From NCBI GenBank assembly GCA_013314755.1, contig JABUFA010000001.1, positions 149,594 through 213,593 of the forward strand: a DNA stretch of 64,000 bases, given 5' to 3'. This document shows positions 17,170 to 26,612 of the stretch, piece after piece (within the stretch, counting starts at the first letter, position 1; each line of letters starts with the position of its first letter). The DNA comes from Chthonomonadia bacterium (lineage in GTDB: Bacteria > Armatimonadota > HRBIN16). A model generated the notes under the pieces. That model had not been told where the DNA came from, made no database searches, and was given only the letters and a program-made list of their open reading frames with translations. A program made the translations under genes and the position numbers.

Positions 17170-19095
17170 ATGGTTGACGAACTTCTTTATCGAATGGCGC
17201 TGGAGCAGGCACTGGAGGCTGTGCTCCTCCTCACCACCGACCCGAACCCACCCGGTCCACAGGTAGTCTACGTGAACTCCGCATTCACCGCTCTTACCGG
17301 CTACGCCCCCGAAGAGATGCAGGGCAAACCTGTCAGCCTGCTGGAGGGTGCGAAAACCCGTCCCGCCATGCTCGACGCGCTGGCAGAAGTGCGACAGCAT
17401 GGACAGCCGCGTTCGTGGCGTGCGGTGCACTACCGCAAAGGAGGCGCGGAGATTCTGCTGGAGGTATCCGTTGCTCCGCTGCGTGACCAATCAGGCAATA
17501 TCGCTTACTTTATGGCAGTGCTTCGTGACGTCACTGAACAGTCGCGAGTGGAGGAGGCGCTGCGCCAGAACGAACGCCTCTTACAGCACATCTCCGATAC
17601 CCTCCCCGCCGTGCTGTATATCTATAACCTGGAAGCGGGCAGATTAACCTACGTCAGCCGCGAGTCGCTGACCATCGTGGGCTACCTGCCCACCGAATTG
17701 ACCGCAGGAGACCTCCCTTTGCAACAGATGCTTCATCCCGACGACCTGCCCCGTGTCCAGCGAGAGATGCTGAGGCTCCTTCATGCCCCAGAAGGGGCGA
17801 TGGTAGAGGCGGAGTGCCGGGTACGGCACCGCACGGATGAATGGAGATGGCTGATGCTTCGCACCACTGTGTTCGACCGCTCTCCCGACGGGGAAGCAAA
17901 GCAACTGTTGGGCGTGGCGATAGATGTTACCGAATCGCGCCGATTGCGTGAGCAGGTCATCCAGTCTTCGAAGCTGGAGGGGTTGGGCCGGCTGGCGGGA
18001 GGTGTGGCGCACGATTTTAACAACCTGCTGACCATCATCCAGAGCTATGCTGAGATGGCAGAAGCCTCCCTGCCCGAGGAGCATCCCGCTCGCGTCAGCA
18101 TCCAGCAAATCCTGAAAGCCTCGGAGCAGGCTAGTAACCTCACGGGTCAGATGCTGACCTTCGCCCGACGGGGGATTATCTCCCCAAAGGTATTGAACCT
18201 GAACGATATCGTGCGAGAAGCAGAGGCGTTCCTCCAGCGCGTCATGCCAGAGAACATTCGCCTGGTGACCGCCCTGGCGCCCGACCTGTGGCACGTGTAC
18301 GCGGACCCTACCCAGATCGAACAGGTCATCCTGAATCTGGCGCTCAACGCCCGCGACGCCATGCCCGAAGGCGGCGTGCTGACCATCGAAACGGCAAACG
18401 TCATCCTGGATGACTCGTATGTCTCGCGTCACGCGGAGGTGCAGGCAGGCGAATTTGTGCTGCTGGCGGTCAGCGACACCGGCGTCGGCATGGACGAACG
18501 CACCCTCGCCCGCGTGTTTGAACCCTTCTTCACCACAAAGGAGACGGGCAAAGGCACCGGTCTGGGACTGTCTACCTGCTACGGAATCGTGAAACAGGCG
18601 GGAGGCAGTATCTGGGTGTACAGCGAGCCGGGCAAGGGCACGACCTTCAAGGTGTACCTGCCACGTACTCTGCAGACCCCCGCTCCGTCAGCCGAGCAGA
18701 CCGCTCAGCGCAAAGCCCGAACGGGCAGCGAGACAATCCTGGTGGTGGAAGATAACGACGATGTGCGAGCCGTCGCGGTGGAATCCCTGCGACTGCACGG
18801 TTATCGGGTGCTGGAGGCGAGCAGCGGCGAAGAGGCACTGCAGCTGATGAGCAACCTGACCGAGGCGGTGCACCTCCTGCTGACCGATGTGGTGATGCCG
18901 GGCATGAGCGGGGCAGAGCTTGCCCTCGAACTGCATCAGCGATACCCGCACCTGAAAGTGCTGTACACCTCAGGCTACACCGAGAACGTGATTGTGCATC
19001 ACGGCGTGCTGAACGAGGGCATCGCCTTCCTGCCCAAGCCCTACCGCCCTGCCGAACTTGCCCAGCGCGTGCGCGAGGTGCTGGACGCAGAGTGA
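17170..19095 (+). CDS. PAS-PAS hybrid histidine kinase with C-terminal receiver
   Basis: About 641 residues. A first PAS domain (10-120) is followed by a second PAS/PAC (about 134-250), the HisKA helix with phospho-acceptor His near 280 (GGVAHDFNNLL), a HATPase domain (N-box NLALNARDAMPEG near 389, then GTGLGLSTCYGIVKQ) and a receiver domain from about 520 (VVEDNDDV; LLTDVVMPG with phospho-Asp near 570; Lys in FLPKPYRP). No membrane segment is visible, so it should sense a cytoplasmic signal. Starts possible are TTG 17164 or ATG 17170; ATG is preferred. The VanW-like gene follows 13 bp later. Confidence 0.93.
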   Translation: MVDELLYRMALEQALEAVLLLTTDPNPPGPQVVYVNSAFTALTGYAPEEMQGKPVSLLEGAKTRPAMLDALAEVRQHGQPRSWRAVHYRKGGAEILLEVSVAPLRDQSGNIAYFMAVLRDVTEQSRVEEALRQNERLLQHISDTLPAVLYIYNLEAGRLTYVSRESLTIVGYLPTELTAGDLPLQQMLHPDDLPRVQREMLRLLHAPEGAMVEAECRVRHRTDEWRWLMLRTTVFDRSPDGEAKQLLGVAIDVTESRRLREQVIQSSKLEGLGRLAGGVAHDFNNLLTIIQSYAEMAEASLPEEHPARVSIQQILKASEQASNLTGQMLTFARRGIISPKVLNLNDIVREAEAFLQRVMPENIRLVTALAPDLWHVYADPTQIEQVILNLALNARDAMPEGGVLTIETANVILDDSYVSRHAEVQAGEFVLLAVSDTGVGMDERTLARVFEPFFTTKETGKGTGLGLSTCYGIVKQAGGSIWVYSEPGKGTTFKVYLPRTLQTPAPSAEQTAQRKARTGSETILVVEDNDDVRAVAVESLRLHGYRVLEASSGEEALQLMSNLTEAVHLLLTDVVMPGMSGAELALELHQRYPHLKVLYTSGYTENVIVHHGVLNEGIAFLPKPYRPAELAQRVREVLDAE

Positions 19096-19108
19096 TGGAG
19101 AACCCACC

Positions 19109-19714
19109 ATGCACGGCTTTCGCTTTCTCTGGTCACGGGCGATAACTCGTTTTGACCCTGCCGACCGGGCGCGGGTGCAAAACATCCGTCTGGCTGTGCA
19201 AAAACTGCAGGCATACACCCTGCCGGGCGGGGCTACCCTGTCGTTCAACAGGGTGGTGGGCTCGCGCCAGTCGCCCGATTCCGCCTACGAACCGGCTCCG
19301 GTCTTCTCGGACAGGGGGCGTGTGCGTGCGCTGGGCGGAGGGGTCTGTCAGGTGTCCAGCACGCTCTACGCGGCGGTGTTGCTGACCGACCTGCAGGTGC
19401 TGGAACGCCACGCCCACGCGATGCCCGTGCCCTACCTCGCGCCCGGGCTGGATGCCACCGTCAGCAACGCCCTGGACCTGAAGATACGCAACCCTCACCC
19501 CTTCGCGGTGCAAATCCGCATGAGCGTGGAGGGTCAAAGGCTTCAAGCCGAAGTGTGGGCAGAACAACCTCTGCGGCAGAAGGTCAGCATCTCGCGCATC
19601 GCCAGCCGGTGCTTTCGGGACGGCGTGCCTGCCCTGCAGGTGGTGGTGTGGCGCGTATACGCCGGCGGCCAGCGCGAGAAGATGTCGGAGGACGTGTACT
19701 ATCTGGGCAGGTAA
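19109..19714 (+). CDS. VanW-like domain protein
   Basis: This 201-residue protein carries the VanW signature GGGVCQVSSTLYAAVLL, then ERHAHAMPVPYLAPGLDATV, which together define the family. VanW proteins occur in some vancomycin-resistance clusters and widely in other genomes, but their activity is not established. This one is short, without the peptidoglycan-binding or G5 domains often fused, and without a signal peptide. ATG 19109 with GGAG eight bases upstream is chosen; the track start lies inside the kinase gene. It is probably co-transcribed with the kinase. Confidence 0.85.
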   Translation: MHGFRFLWSRAITRFDPADRARVQNIRLAVQKLQAYTLPGGATLSFNRVVGSRQSPDSAYEPAPVFSDRGRVRALGGGVCQVSSTLYAAVLLTDLQVLERHAHAMPVPYLAPGLDATVSNALDLKIRNPHPFAVQIRMSVEGQRLQAEVWAEQPLRQKVSISRIASRCFRDGVPALQVVVWRVYAGGQREKMSEDVYYLGR

Positions 19715-19732
19715 GCAACCGCAAACACGCCC

Positions 19733-20551
19733 CTATCCTCTCCACCACCAGACCGCCAGCACCAGAAGCCCCAGCGCGAGGCGATACCACAGGAACAGGT
19801 TCACCGAATGCGTGCGCAGGTAACGCAGGAGGAAGGCAATGGACAGGTAGCCCACGATGCCCGAGGTGAGTATCCCAGCCGCTAACACCTGCAGGCTGTC
19901 GGCGGTTGGTGGAGAGTGTATCAGGTGGCGGAAGGTCCACAGTGTCGCCCCCAGGGTGATAGGCGCAGAGAGCAGGAACGAGAAGCGTGCGGACGCCTCG
20001 CGGGTAAGCCCAAGCAGAAGCCCTGCGGTAATCGTGGCGCCCGAGCGGGACACGCCCGGTACCAGCGCAAGCGCCTGCGCACAGCCAATCAGAAAGCCCT
20101 CAAAGACTCCCAGCGACTCGATATGCCGTTCACGCCTGCCGAAGCGGTCAGCCAGATAGAGCACGATTCCCATCGCCATCAGGAGCACCGCTATCAGCGC
20201 GATGCGGGTACGGATGCTCTGTTCAATCACGTCCTCGAATAGCGCTCCCGCTAAGGCGCCCGGGATGCACGCCAGCAGAATCATCCACGCCAGGCGTCGG
20301 TCCTCAGGATGGGGATTGGCGGGACGGAACAGCGCACGCGCCAAACGCCACAGGTCATGCCGGAAGTAACCGATAACCGCCACCGTCGTGCCGAGATGCA
20401 GCGCCACGTCGAAAATCAACTTCTCCTGTGGAGTGCCCTCACTCCAGCCGAACAACCACGGGGCAATCAGCAGGTGCGCCGAGCTGGAAATCGGCAAAAA
20501 CTCACCCAGCCCCTGCAGGATGCCCAGTACCACCGCCTCTATCAGATTCAT
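19733..20551 (-). CDS. uppP: Undecaprenyl-diphosphatase
   Basis: This 272-residue membrane protein of the BacA/UppP family dephosphorylates undecaprenyl diphosphate to recycle the lipid carrier for cell-wall and polysaccharide synthesis. Both catalytic motifs are present: GEFLPISSSAHL near residue 17 and LALVPGVSRSGATITAGLLLG near 160. It is the last gene of the rpiB-to-uppP operon and overlaps the upstream transporter gene by 4 bp (ATGA). Its place with wecB and tagO fits a lipid-carrier glycan pathway. Confidence 0.96.
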   Translation of the reverse strand: MNLIEAVVLGILQGLGEFLPISSSAHLLIAPWLFGWSEGTPQEKLIFDVALHLGTTVAVIGYFRHDLWRLARALFRPANPHPEDRRLAWMILLACIPGALAGALFEDVIEQSIRTRIALIAVLLMAMGIVLYLADRFGRRERHIESLGVFEGFLIGCAQALALVPGVSRSGATITAGLLLGLTREASARFSFLLSAPITLGATLWTFRHLIHSPPTADSLQVLAAGILTSGIVGYLSIAFLLRYLRTHSVNLFLWYRLALGLLVLAVWWWRG

Positions 20552-21678
20552 GTTCGGACAACTTCCTCCGTTCTTGGGGTCAGACGCTTTGTCCGCTGGG
20601 GGGCAATCCAGTAGCGATGCAGAGCCACACGAATAACTGCCGCCACCGGCGGCGCAAGGAACATGCCCATCAACCCGAAGAATTGCGCTCCAATCAACAG
20701 CACCAGGATCACCGTCACCGGATGCAGTTTCACCCGCTCGCCAATCAGGATGGGCAGGATGAGCTTACTCTCGATGAAGTGCAGGGCGGTGAAGAATATC
20801 AACACGTGCACCGCCACCATCAGGTTCTGAGGGTATTGCAAAACCACCAGCAGCACGATGGGGATACCGCCCAGAATGGGACCAATGATTGGAATAGCCC
20901 GGGTGATGCCAGCCAGCACCGCCAGCACCAGAGTATATTTCACCCCCAGCAGACCCAGCCCGATACCCACCACCACGCCAGCGATAATGCACAGCAGGAG
21001 CTGCCCGATCACATAGTTTTCCAGTATCAGGTTCGCATGGCGCATCAACCACAACGTATCGCGCCACCACCTGCGCGGCACCAGCGCCACAAACTCGTGC
21101 TTGAGACTGCGCGAATCGGTCAGGAAGTAAAACGCCAGCACCGGGATTAACACGATTTCCACAATATGCCCTATCATGGAGGCGGTCCTTGTAACCAGCC
21201 CACTCGCCCACTGTCGGGTCATCTCCACCACGCCGGTGATGTTCTGGCTTTCCACCAGGCGGCGGATGTCGGGGGGCAGGGTTTTGTACCACTCCTGCAC
21301 GTCGCGCGAGAACTGCTCAATCTCCTGCTGGTACTGCGGCCAGTTTGCCACCAGAGCGCGAAGCTCCGCCTGAAATGGGGTCATTAACAAACGGATGCTC
21401 AGGTAGGTCAGGTAACCATACAGCACAAACACCGCCAGCGTGATGACCGGACGCGCTACCTTGCGGGGAATACGCGATGGGATGAAGCGACACAGCCAGT
21501 GCACCAGCCAGCCCGCCGGATAGGCAAACAAGCCCGAAATAATCAGGGTTGCCAGAATCGAACGGATACGCACCACCACGTACACCGCCAGCACGATTGC
21601 CAACACCCTCAGGATGAACCATCCTGTGGCGCGTGCGACGAACCGAACCCGGTTTTGCCAGGAGTACAGGTCGTTCAT
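20548..21678 (-). CDS. AI-2E family (PerM-like) transporter
   Basis: This 376-residue membrane protein has the pattern of the AI-2 exporter/PerM family: about eight helices, with a soluble stretch in the middle (FSRDVQEWYKTLPPDIRRLVE) and the family motif YTLVLAVLAGITRAIPIIGPILGGIPIVLLVV. The substrate in this family is often unknown (autoinducer, sodium or lipid intermediates). It overlaps its neighbours by 4 bp on both sides, so it is embedded in the envelope-polysaccharide operon. Confidence 0.9.
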   Translation of the reverse strand: MNDLYSWQNRVRFVARATGWFILRVLAIVLAVYVVVRIRSILATLIISGLFAYPAGWLVHWLCRFIPSRIPRKVARPVITLAVFVLYGYLTYLSIRLLMTPFQAELRALVANWPQYQQEIEQFSRDVQEWYKTLPPDIRRLVESQNITGVVEMTRQWASGLVTRTASMIGHIVEIVLIPVLAFYFLTDSRSLKHEFVALVPRRWWRDTLWLMRHANLILENYVIGQLLLCIIAGVVVGIGLGLLGVKYTLVLAVLAGITRAIPIIGPILGGIPIVLLVVLQYPQNLMVAVHVLIFFTALHFIESKLILPILIGERVKLHPVTVILVLLIGAQFFGLMGMFLAPPVAAVIRVALHRYWIAPQRTKRLTPRTEEVVRT

Positions 21679-22808
21679 CCCTTCACCCCGAAATGCTCAA
21701 AAAGCACCTGTCGGATTCGCTGGGCGGCTTTTCCGTCGCCATAGGGGTTTACCGCTCGTGCCATCTGCTGGTAGGCGTTCTGGTCGCTTAACAATCGGCT
21801 CGCCTCCTGCACGATGCGCTCGGTGTCCGTGCCCACCAGTTTCGCCGTTCCTGCCTCCACGCCCTCCGGTCGCTCGGTGGTTTCGCGCAGCACCAGCACG
21901 GGCTTGCCCAGACTGGGCGCCTCTTCCTGCACGCCTCCCGAGTCGGTCAGGATGAGATATGCGCTCTGCATCAGCTTCACGAACGGCGCGTAGTCGGGCG
22001 GCTCGGTCAGGACAACACGCGGCACATCTGCCAGCACCTTCGTCGCCGTCTGGCGTACCAGTGGGTTGCGATGCATGGGGAAAACCACCTGAATGTCGTC
22101 AAACCGTTGAACCAGCTGCTTGACCGCTGTACAGATACGCTCCAGCGGCTCGCCCCAGTTCTCGCGACGATGAGCAGTTAACAGAACCGTACGCAGTGGC
22201 GACGCCATTGCCTGTTGCAGCAAGGGGTCAGCGATTGGATAGTCCATCCCGGCGACCATCAGCAGGGCGTCGATACCGGTGTTGCCGGTTACCCAGATGG
22301 ACTCTGCGCGGATGCCTTCGCGAAGCAGGTTCTCACGCGCCTGTGGGGTGGGGGCAAAATGGAAATCGGCAATCGCGCCTGCCAGCCGGCGGTTCATCTC
22401 TTCCGGGAAGGGGTTGTATTTGTGGTGGGTGCGCAAGCCCGCCTCCACATGCCCAAACGCTACCTGATGGTAAAACGCCGCCAGCCCGGCAACGAACGTG
22501 GTGGTGGTGTCGCCCTGCGCCAGAATCACGTGCGGCTTTTGCTCCCCCAACAGGCGGTCCAGCCCCTCCAGCACGCGCACAGTAATCTGCGTCAGGGTCT
22601 GACCGTGCTGCATGATGTTCAGGTCATGGTCGGGGACGATTTGGAAGACCTGCAGTACCTGGTCCAGCATCTCGCGGTGTTGCCCGGTGACCACCACCCG
22701 AACCTGCACGTGCGGCTGGTATCGCTGGAGCTCTTTCACCACCGGTGCCATTTTCACCGCGTCGGGGCGCGTGCCGAAGACCGTCATCACCTGCAGGGGG
22801 TCAGGCAT
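21675..22808 (-). CDS. wecB: UDP-N-acetylglucosamine 2-epimerase (non-hydrolysing)
   Basis: This 377-residue enzyme interconverts UDP-GlcNAc and UDP-ManNAc for teichoic-acid, enterobacterial-common-antigen or capsule-type polymers. Motifs include GTRPDAVKMAPV (usual GTRPEAIKMAP), HGQTLTQITVRVLEGLD, HVEAGLRTHHKYNPFPEEMNRRL and LTDSGGVQEEAPSLGKPVLVLR. It lies between the phosphoglycosyl transferase and transporter genes, which supports a role in making a ManNAc-containing polymer. Confidence 0.95.
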   Translation of the reverse strand: MPDPLQVMTVFGTRPDAVKMAPVVKELQRYQPHVQVRVVVTGQHREMLDQVLQVFQIVPDHDLNIMQHGQTLTQITVRVLEGLDRLLGEQKPHVILAQGDTTTTFVAGLAAFYHQVAFGHVEAGLRTHHKYNPFPEEMNRRLAGAIADFHFAPTPQARENLLREGIRAESIWVTGNTGIDALLMVAGMDYPIADPLLQQAMASPLRTVLLTAHRRENWGEPLERICTAVKQLVQRFDDIQVVFPMHRNPLVRQTATKVLADVPRVVLTEPPDYAPFVKLMQSAYLILTDSGGVQEEAPSLGKPVLVLRETTERPEGVEAGTAKLVGTDTERIVQEASRLLSDQNAYQQMARAVNPYGDGKAAQRIRQVLFEHFGVKG

Positions 22809-22814
22809 ATGGGG

Positions 22815-23786
22815 CTACCTCGTCATCCGGTAGAGGGTGAATGCTACCACGCTGAACAGTGCGCCAATCGCCCAGATGACCACCACCGCCCGCCGATGCC
22901 CGAGATGGGTCACCAGCCAGTGGTGAAAGTGCCTCTTATCCGCCTTATGCAGGGGTTGACCGGCAAGCACACGCCGCGAAACCACAAAGAAGGCATCAAA
23001 CAGCGGCACCCCCAGCACCAGCAAAGGAACGAGCACCGAAATGGTCGCCGCCACCTTGAACGTGCCGACCACCGCCAGCGTCGCCAGCACGAAGCCGATG
23101 AACTGCGCGCCGACGGTTCCCATGAAGATGGAAGCAGGATTGATGTTGTGGCGCAGGAAGCCTACACACGCCCCCGCCAGCGCCGCCGCGGGGATGGCTA
23201 TCGCCAGCTGTTTCTCGGAGACCGCCATCAGGGTCAGCGTGCTGGCGGAAATCGCGGTCACTCCCGCTGCCAGCCCATCCAGCCCGTCAATGGCATCCAC
23301 CGTCTTCGTGACCACAAACACCCACAGCACGGTCACCGGCACACTCCACACACCCAGCGGTATCCAGTACTCTGGACGATATTCGCCCGGAGTCAGCGGT
23401 ATCAGCGGATTGGTTACTCCTTCGATGCGAACACCGAACAGCGTGGCAAGCAGAATCCCTGCCCCCAGAAGCACCACCATCTGCTGGAACGCAGAGAGCT
23501 GGTACCTGTCGTCGTAAATCCCCGCGAGGGCGATAATGGTTCCTACCACCAGTATGGCGGTCAGGGCGTTGTTCCAGAGGTTCAGCCACAGGGCGATGGG
23601 TATCACCGCCAGCCAGAACCCGATGTAGATGGCGATACCGCCCCAGCGCGGCGTCGGTCTGTCGTGCACACGCCGTTCATCGGGCTGGTCAATCACACCC
23701 ATTCGGATGGCGAACGCTCTTACTGCAGGTGTTATCAGCGCAGCCGCCGCCATCGCAATCAGAAAGGTGAGAAAGGCTATTCGCAT
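22815..23786 (-). CDS. Polyprenyl-phosphate GlcNAc-1-phosphate transferase (TagO/WecA family)
   Basis: A 323-residue, 10-helix membrane enzyme of the MraY/WecA/TagO family, which starts lipid-linked polymer synthesis by transferring GlcNAc-1-phosphate to undecaprenyl phosphate. Visible are [21 protein letters not shown], the metal-site pair [26 protein letters not shown] and the terminal [17 protein letters not shown]. One oddity: the loop normally read as FMGDxGS is FMGTVGAQF here, so the conserved Asp is Thr. It overlaps the deaminase gene by 10 bp and precedes wecB by 6 bp. Confidence 0.9.
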   Translation of the reverse strand: MRIAFLTFLIAMAAAALITPAVRAFAIRMGVIDQPDERRVHDRPTPRWGGIAIYIGFWLAVIPIALWLNLWNNALTAILVVGTIIALAGIYDDRYQLSAFQQMVVLLGAGILLATLFGVRIEGVTNPLIPLTPGEYRPEYWIPLGVWSVPVTVLWVFVVTKTVDAIDGLDGLAAGVTAISASTLTLMAVSEKQLAIAIPAAALAGACVGFLRHNINPASIFMGTVGAQFIGFVLATLAVVGTFKVAATISVLVPLLVLGVPLFDAFFVVSRRVLAGQPLHKADKRHFHHWLVTHLGHRRAVVVIWAIGALFSVVAFTLYRMTR

Positions 23787-24253
23787 TCGTGCTCGCCTCT
23801 GCGGGGGAAGATGACCTCGGGCACTCCATCGCGCAGGCGCACCAGCTCCAGACCCGCCTCCTCGAACAGCTCCATCGCGAAGGGGTCGGGATAGTCGCCC
23901 TCAAACACCACGCGCACGATGCCCGCGTTGATAATCATCTTGGCGCAGGCGTTGCACGGCTGGCAGGTAACGTACACCGTTGCGCCGCGCGTGGAGACGC
24001 CGTTAAGCGCTGCCTGCAGGATGGCGTTCTGCTCGGCATGTAAGGCACGCTGGCAGTGCCCATCCACTATCTTGCATCCAACCTCTGTGCAGTGCGCCAG
24101 TCCGTGCGGTGCACCGTTATAACCGGTGGTCAGGATACGCCTGTCCAGTACAATCACCGCCCCGACGGAGCGTCGCGGGCAGGTCGCGCGGGTAGCGACC
24201 TCTTTGGCGATGCGCATAAAATACTCATCCCACGATGGTCTGGTGTCGCCCAT
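23777..24253 (-). CDS. dCMP deaminase (ComEB-like)
   Basis: This 158-residue zinc enzyme of the cytidine/deoxycytidylate deaminase family would convert dCMP to dUMP for thymidylate synthesis. The zinc site reads HAEQNAIL and [16 protein letters not shown], and the upstream [27 protein letters not shown] is typical. It lies 18 bp after glyA, whose product supplies the one-carbon unit for thymidylate, and overlaps the downstream transferase gene by 10 bp. Confidence 0.93.
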   Translation of the reverse strand: MGDTRPSWDEYFMRIAKEVATRATCPRRSVGAVIVLDRRILTTGYNGAPHGLAHCTEVGCKIVDGHCQRALHAEQNAILQAALNGVSTRGATVYVTCQPCNACAKMIINAGIVRVVFEGDYPDPFAMELFEEAGLELVRLRDGVPEVIFPRRGEHECE

Positions 24254-24271
24254 CTTCCTCCCCGTGAATCA

Positions 24272-25549
24272 TTATGCCAGTACCGGAAACTCGTTGCAGA
24301 GAGCCAGAACCTCTTCACGCACCGTGTGCAAGCGTGCCTCGTCTTCAGGGGCTTCCAGCGTGCGGGCAATCAGCTCGGCGATACGCTCCATCTCCGGCTC
24401 AGCCATACCGCGCGTGGTGACCGCCGGCGTGCCCAGTCGGATGCCGCTCGTGACAAAGGGCTTTTCGGGATCAAAGGGTATCATGTTGCGGTTGACGGTG
24501 ATATGCACGCTGTCCAGCACCACCTGCGCTTTGCGTCCGGTGAGCCTGTGCGGGCGCAGGTCTATCAGCATCAGGTGGTTATCCGTGCCGCCCGATACCA
24601 GCCGGAAGCCTCGTCGCGCCAGCGCATCTGCCAGCGTTCGCGCGTTTCGGCGCACCTGGCTCTGGTACACCTTGAACTGCGGTTGCAACGCCTCTTTGAA
24701 GCACACCGCTTTTGCCGCAATCATGTGCATCAGCGGACCGCCCTGCATGCCCGGAAACACCGCCTTGTCAATCGCCTGTGCGTACTCCGCTTTGCACAAA
24801 ATCATGCCGCCTCGCGGTCCGCGCAGGGTTTTGTGCGTGGTGGTGGTGACGAAATCGGCATAGGGAACGGGCGAAGGATGCTCGCCGGCGGCAACCAGCC
24901 CTGCGATGTGCGCCATATCCACCATGAACTTTGCTCCCACCTCATCGGCGATTTCGCGGAAGGCGGCGAAGTCGATGATGCGCGGATAGCAGCTGGCTCC
25001 CGCCACAATCAGTTTGGGGCGATGCTGGCGGGCGAGGTCACGCACCTGGTCATAGTCGATCTCTTCGGTGTCGGGGCGCACGCCGTAATGCACCGCGCGG
25101 TACAACGTGCCCGAGAAGTTCACCGGACTGCCGTGCGTCAGGTGTCCGCCCATCGACAAGTCCATGGCGAGGAAGGTATCGCCCGGCTGAAGCACCACGC
25201 TATATACTGCCTGGTTTGCCTGTGCGCCCGAATGGGGCTGAACGTTGGCATGTTCCGCGCCGAACAGCTGTTTTGCCCGCTCGATGGCGAGGCTCTCCAC
25301 GACGTCCATGTTCTCACAGCCGCCGTAGTAGCGTTTGGCGGGATAGCCTTCGGCGTACTTATCGGTCATCACCGAGCCCATCGCTTCCAGCACCGCCTTG
25401 CTGGCGATGTTTTCGGAGGCAATCAGTTCCAGGTGGTTGTGCTGACGCTTCTTCTCGTTCTCGATGGCGGCGAATACTTCGGGGTCCACTTCCGACAGCG
25501 GAGCGGTACGGTGATACTGCATATACAGGCGATTATCCAGCAGGCTCAC
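24272..25549 (-). CDS. glyA: Serine hydroxymethyltransferase
   Basis: About 425 residues. This PLP enzyme interconverts serine plus tetrahydrofolate with glycine plus methylene-tetrahydrofolate. It shows [23 protein letters not shown], the catalytic-Lys segment [14 protein letters not shown], and [17 protein letters not shown] lies 9 bases before the GTG at 25549; the track start, GTG 25555, sits only three bases from it, so 25549 is preferred. The start lies inside the 3' end of rpiB, so translation is coupled. Confidence 0.96.
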   Translation of the reverse strand: MSLLDNRLYMQYHRTAPLSEVDPEVFAAIENEKKRQHNHLELIASENIASKAVLEAMGSVMTDKYAEGYPAKRYYGGCENMDVVESLAIERAKQLFGAEHANVQPHSGAQANQAVYSVVLQPGDTFLAMDLSMGGHLTHGSPVNFSGTLYRAVHYGVRPDTEEIDYDQVRDLARQHRPKLIVAGASCYPRIIDFAAFREIADEVGAKFMVDMAHIAGLVAAGEHPSPVPYADFVTTTTHKTLRGPRGGMILCKAEYAQAIDKAVFPGMQGGPLMHMIAAKAVCFKEALQPQFKVYQSQVRRNARTLADALARRGFRLVSGGTDNHLMLIDLRPHRLTGRKAQVVLDSVHITVNRNMIPFDPEKPFVTSGIRLGTPAVTTRGMAEPEMERIAELIARTLEAPEDEARLHTVREEVLALCNEFPVLA

Positions 25550-26012
25550 TTCCACTTTCTCCTTCAGTGTAACGTTGCTCCAGCATTTTCACCTTATGCA
25601 CCCGGCGGACATGGCGCTCCTCGCTGGTGAACGAGGCGTTCAGGAAGGCGTTCACGATATCCATCGCCAGTTCCGCGCCGATGATGCGCCCGCCCATACA
25701 CAGGATGTTGGCGTCGTTATGCTGGCGTGCCAGACGCGCGGTTACGGGGTCCTGAGCGTGCGCGGCGCGAATGCCCTTCACTTTGTTCGCGCTGATGCAC
25801 ATGCCAACGCCGGTGCCGCAGATGAGTATACCCAAAGTGCAATCCCCCTGCGCAACCGAATTTGCCACCATCAGCGCGAAGTCAGGATAGTCACAGGGGG
25901 AGTCGGTATGTGTGCCGAAGTCGCGTACGGTGATACCCTGCTGTTGAAGATACGAACGCACGATATTTTTCAGATGGTAGCCCGCATGGTCTGCGCCCAA
26001 CCCGATAATCAT
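25533..26012 (-). CDS. rpiB: Ribose-5-phosphate isomerase B
   Basis: This 159-residue enzyme of the RpiB/LacAB family interconverts ribose 5-phosphate and ribulose 5-phosphate. The N-terminal [11 protein letters not shown], the catalytic-Cys motif [20 protein letters not shown] near residue 65, and [15 protein letters not shown] are all present. GGAGGG stands seven bases before the ATG. It is the first gene of the operon that runs through glyA, dCMP deaminase, tagO/wecA, wecB, perM-like and uppP. Confidence 0.95.
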   Translation of the reverse strand: MIIGLGADHAGYHLKNIVRSYLQQQGITVRDFGTHTDSPCDYPDFALMVANSVAQGDCTLGILICGTGVGMCISANKVKGIRAAHAQDPVTARLARQHNDANILCMGGRIIGAELAMDIVNAFLNASFTSEERHVRRVHKVKMLEQRYTEGESGSEPAG

Positions 26013-26044
26013 GGAAAGCCCTCCGCCGGCAGGTTAGCAGGTGT

Positions 26045-26074
26045 ATTGTAACACGAGAGGGGAGGGAGATGCAA
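26045..26074 (-). promoter_or_regulatory. Promoter of the rpiB-uppP operon
   Basis: TTGCAT, an 18-base spacer and TACAAT, placing the start of transcription near 26038, about 25 bases before rpiB. Confidence 0.65.
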
Positions 26075-26089
26075 GCAGTGGGGGATGCC

Positions 26090-26449
26090 CTACCTTTCCC
26101 TCCGAATCCGCACCCCTGTTGCCTGAGCGGGAACGCGCATGGGGGGCAGGAGCTTGCGCACCGTTACCTCCACTGCCGTAGCGGGAAAGTTCTGCAGGAT
26201 GTCCGCGGCGATGCGCTCCGCCAGCGTCTCTATCAGCCGAAACTGATTCTCTGTGCCGATTGCCAGCACGCGCTTCGCCACCGCCGAGTAGTTGATGGTG
26301 CGCGACAGGTCGTCGCTTTGCGCGGCGAGGCGGATGTCATACTCCAGCACCACGTCCACGCTGTAGCGATGCCCCACCGCCTGTTCCTCATCGGAAGCTC
26401 CGTGGTAGGCGTGAAAGGTGATGCCTTCTATCAGGATAGTGTCGTTCAC
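26090..26449 (-). CDS. folB: Dihydroneopterin aldolase
   Basis: This 119-residue protein has the FolB fold signatures: DTILIEGITFHAYHGASDEEQ, the tetrahydropterin-binding region with LSRTINYSAVAKRVL, and RLIETLAERIAADIL followed by EVTVRKLLPPM. It cleaves dihydroneopterin to 6-hydroxymethyl-dihydropterin and glycolaldehyde in folate synthesis. It starts with GTG only three bases after the stop of a 44-codon ORF, so reinitiation or coupling is likely. folK and folP are not nearby. Confidence 0.93.
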   Translation of the reverse strand: MNDTILIEGITFHAYHGASDEEQAVGHRYSVDVVLEYDIRLAAQSDDLSRTINYSAVAKRVLAIGTENQFRLIETLAERIAADILQNFPATAVEVTVRKLLPPMRVPAQATGVRIRRER

Positions 26450-26452
26450 AAG

Positions 26453-26587
26453 CTATTCCACCCGTCGTAACCATGAGCTTTCCAGAACGTCCGCCGAGCC
26501 GTCCAGCAGTATCTCGCGTATCCGCTCCCGCCACTCGGGGTGTTCCTGCAGGATGCGTACCAGGTCGTCAACCGTGTGTATATCCAT
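26453..26587 (-). CDS. 44-codon ORF resembling the N-terminus of a DUF3782-type protein
   Basis: The frame begins with HTVDDLVRILQEHPEWRERI and runs into REILL, an opening common in DUF3782 (PD-(D/E)XK-like) proteins of several hundred residues. It then ends at residue 44 with TAG. It is therefore either a truncated relic or a short leader ORF coupled to folB, whose GTG follows three bases later. A TATAAT sits about 20 bases upstream (26605-26610) without a clear -35. It is too short for the ORF track. The family link comes from memory of the pattern and needs a search. Confidence 0.5.
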   Translation of the reverse strand: MDIHTVDDLVRILQEHPEWRERIREILLDGSADVLESSWLRRVE

Positions 26588-26612
26588 GCGCTTTCACCGT
26601 GTCCATTATACC

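Noticed and set aside
17170-17560. First PAS domain as a LOV photoreceptor
   Set aside because: The sequence around PVSLLEGAKT resembles LOV domains, but the photoactive Cys motif is absent.
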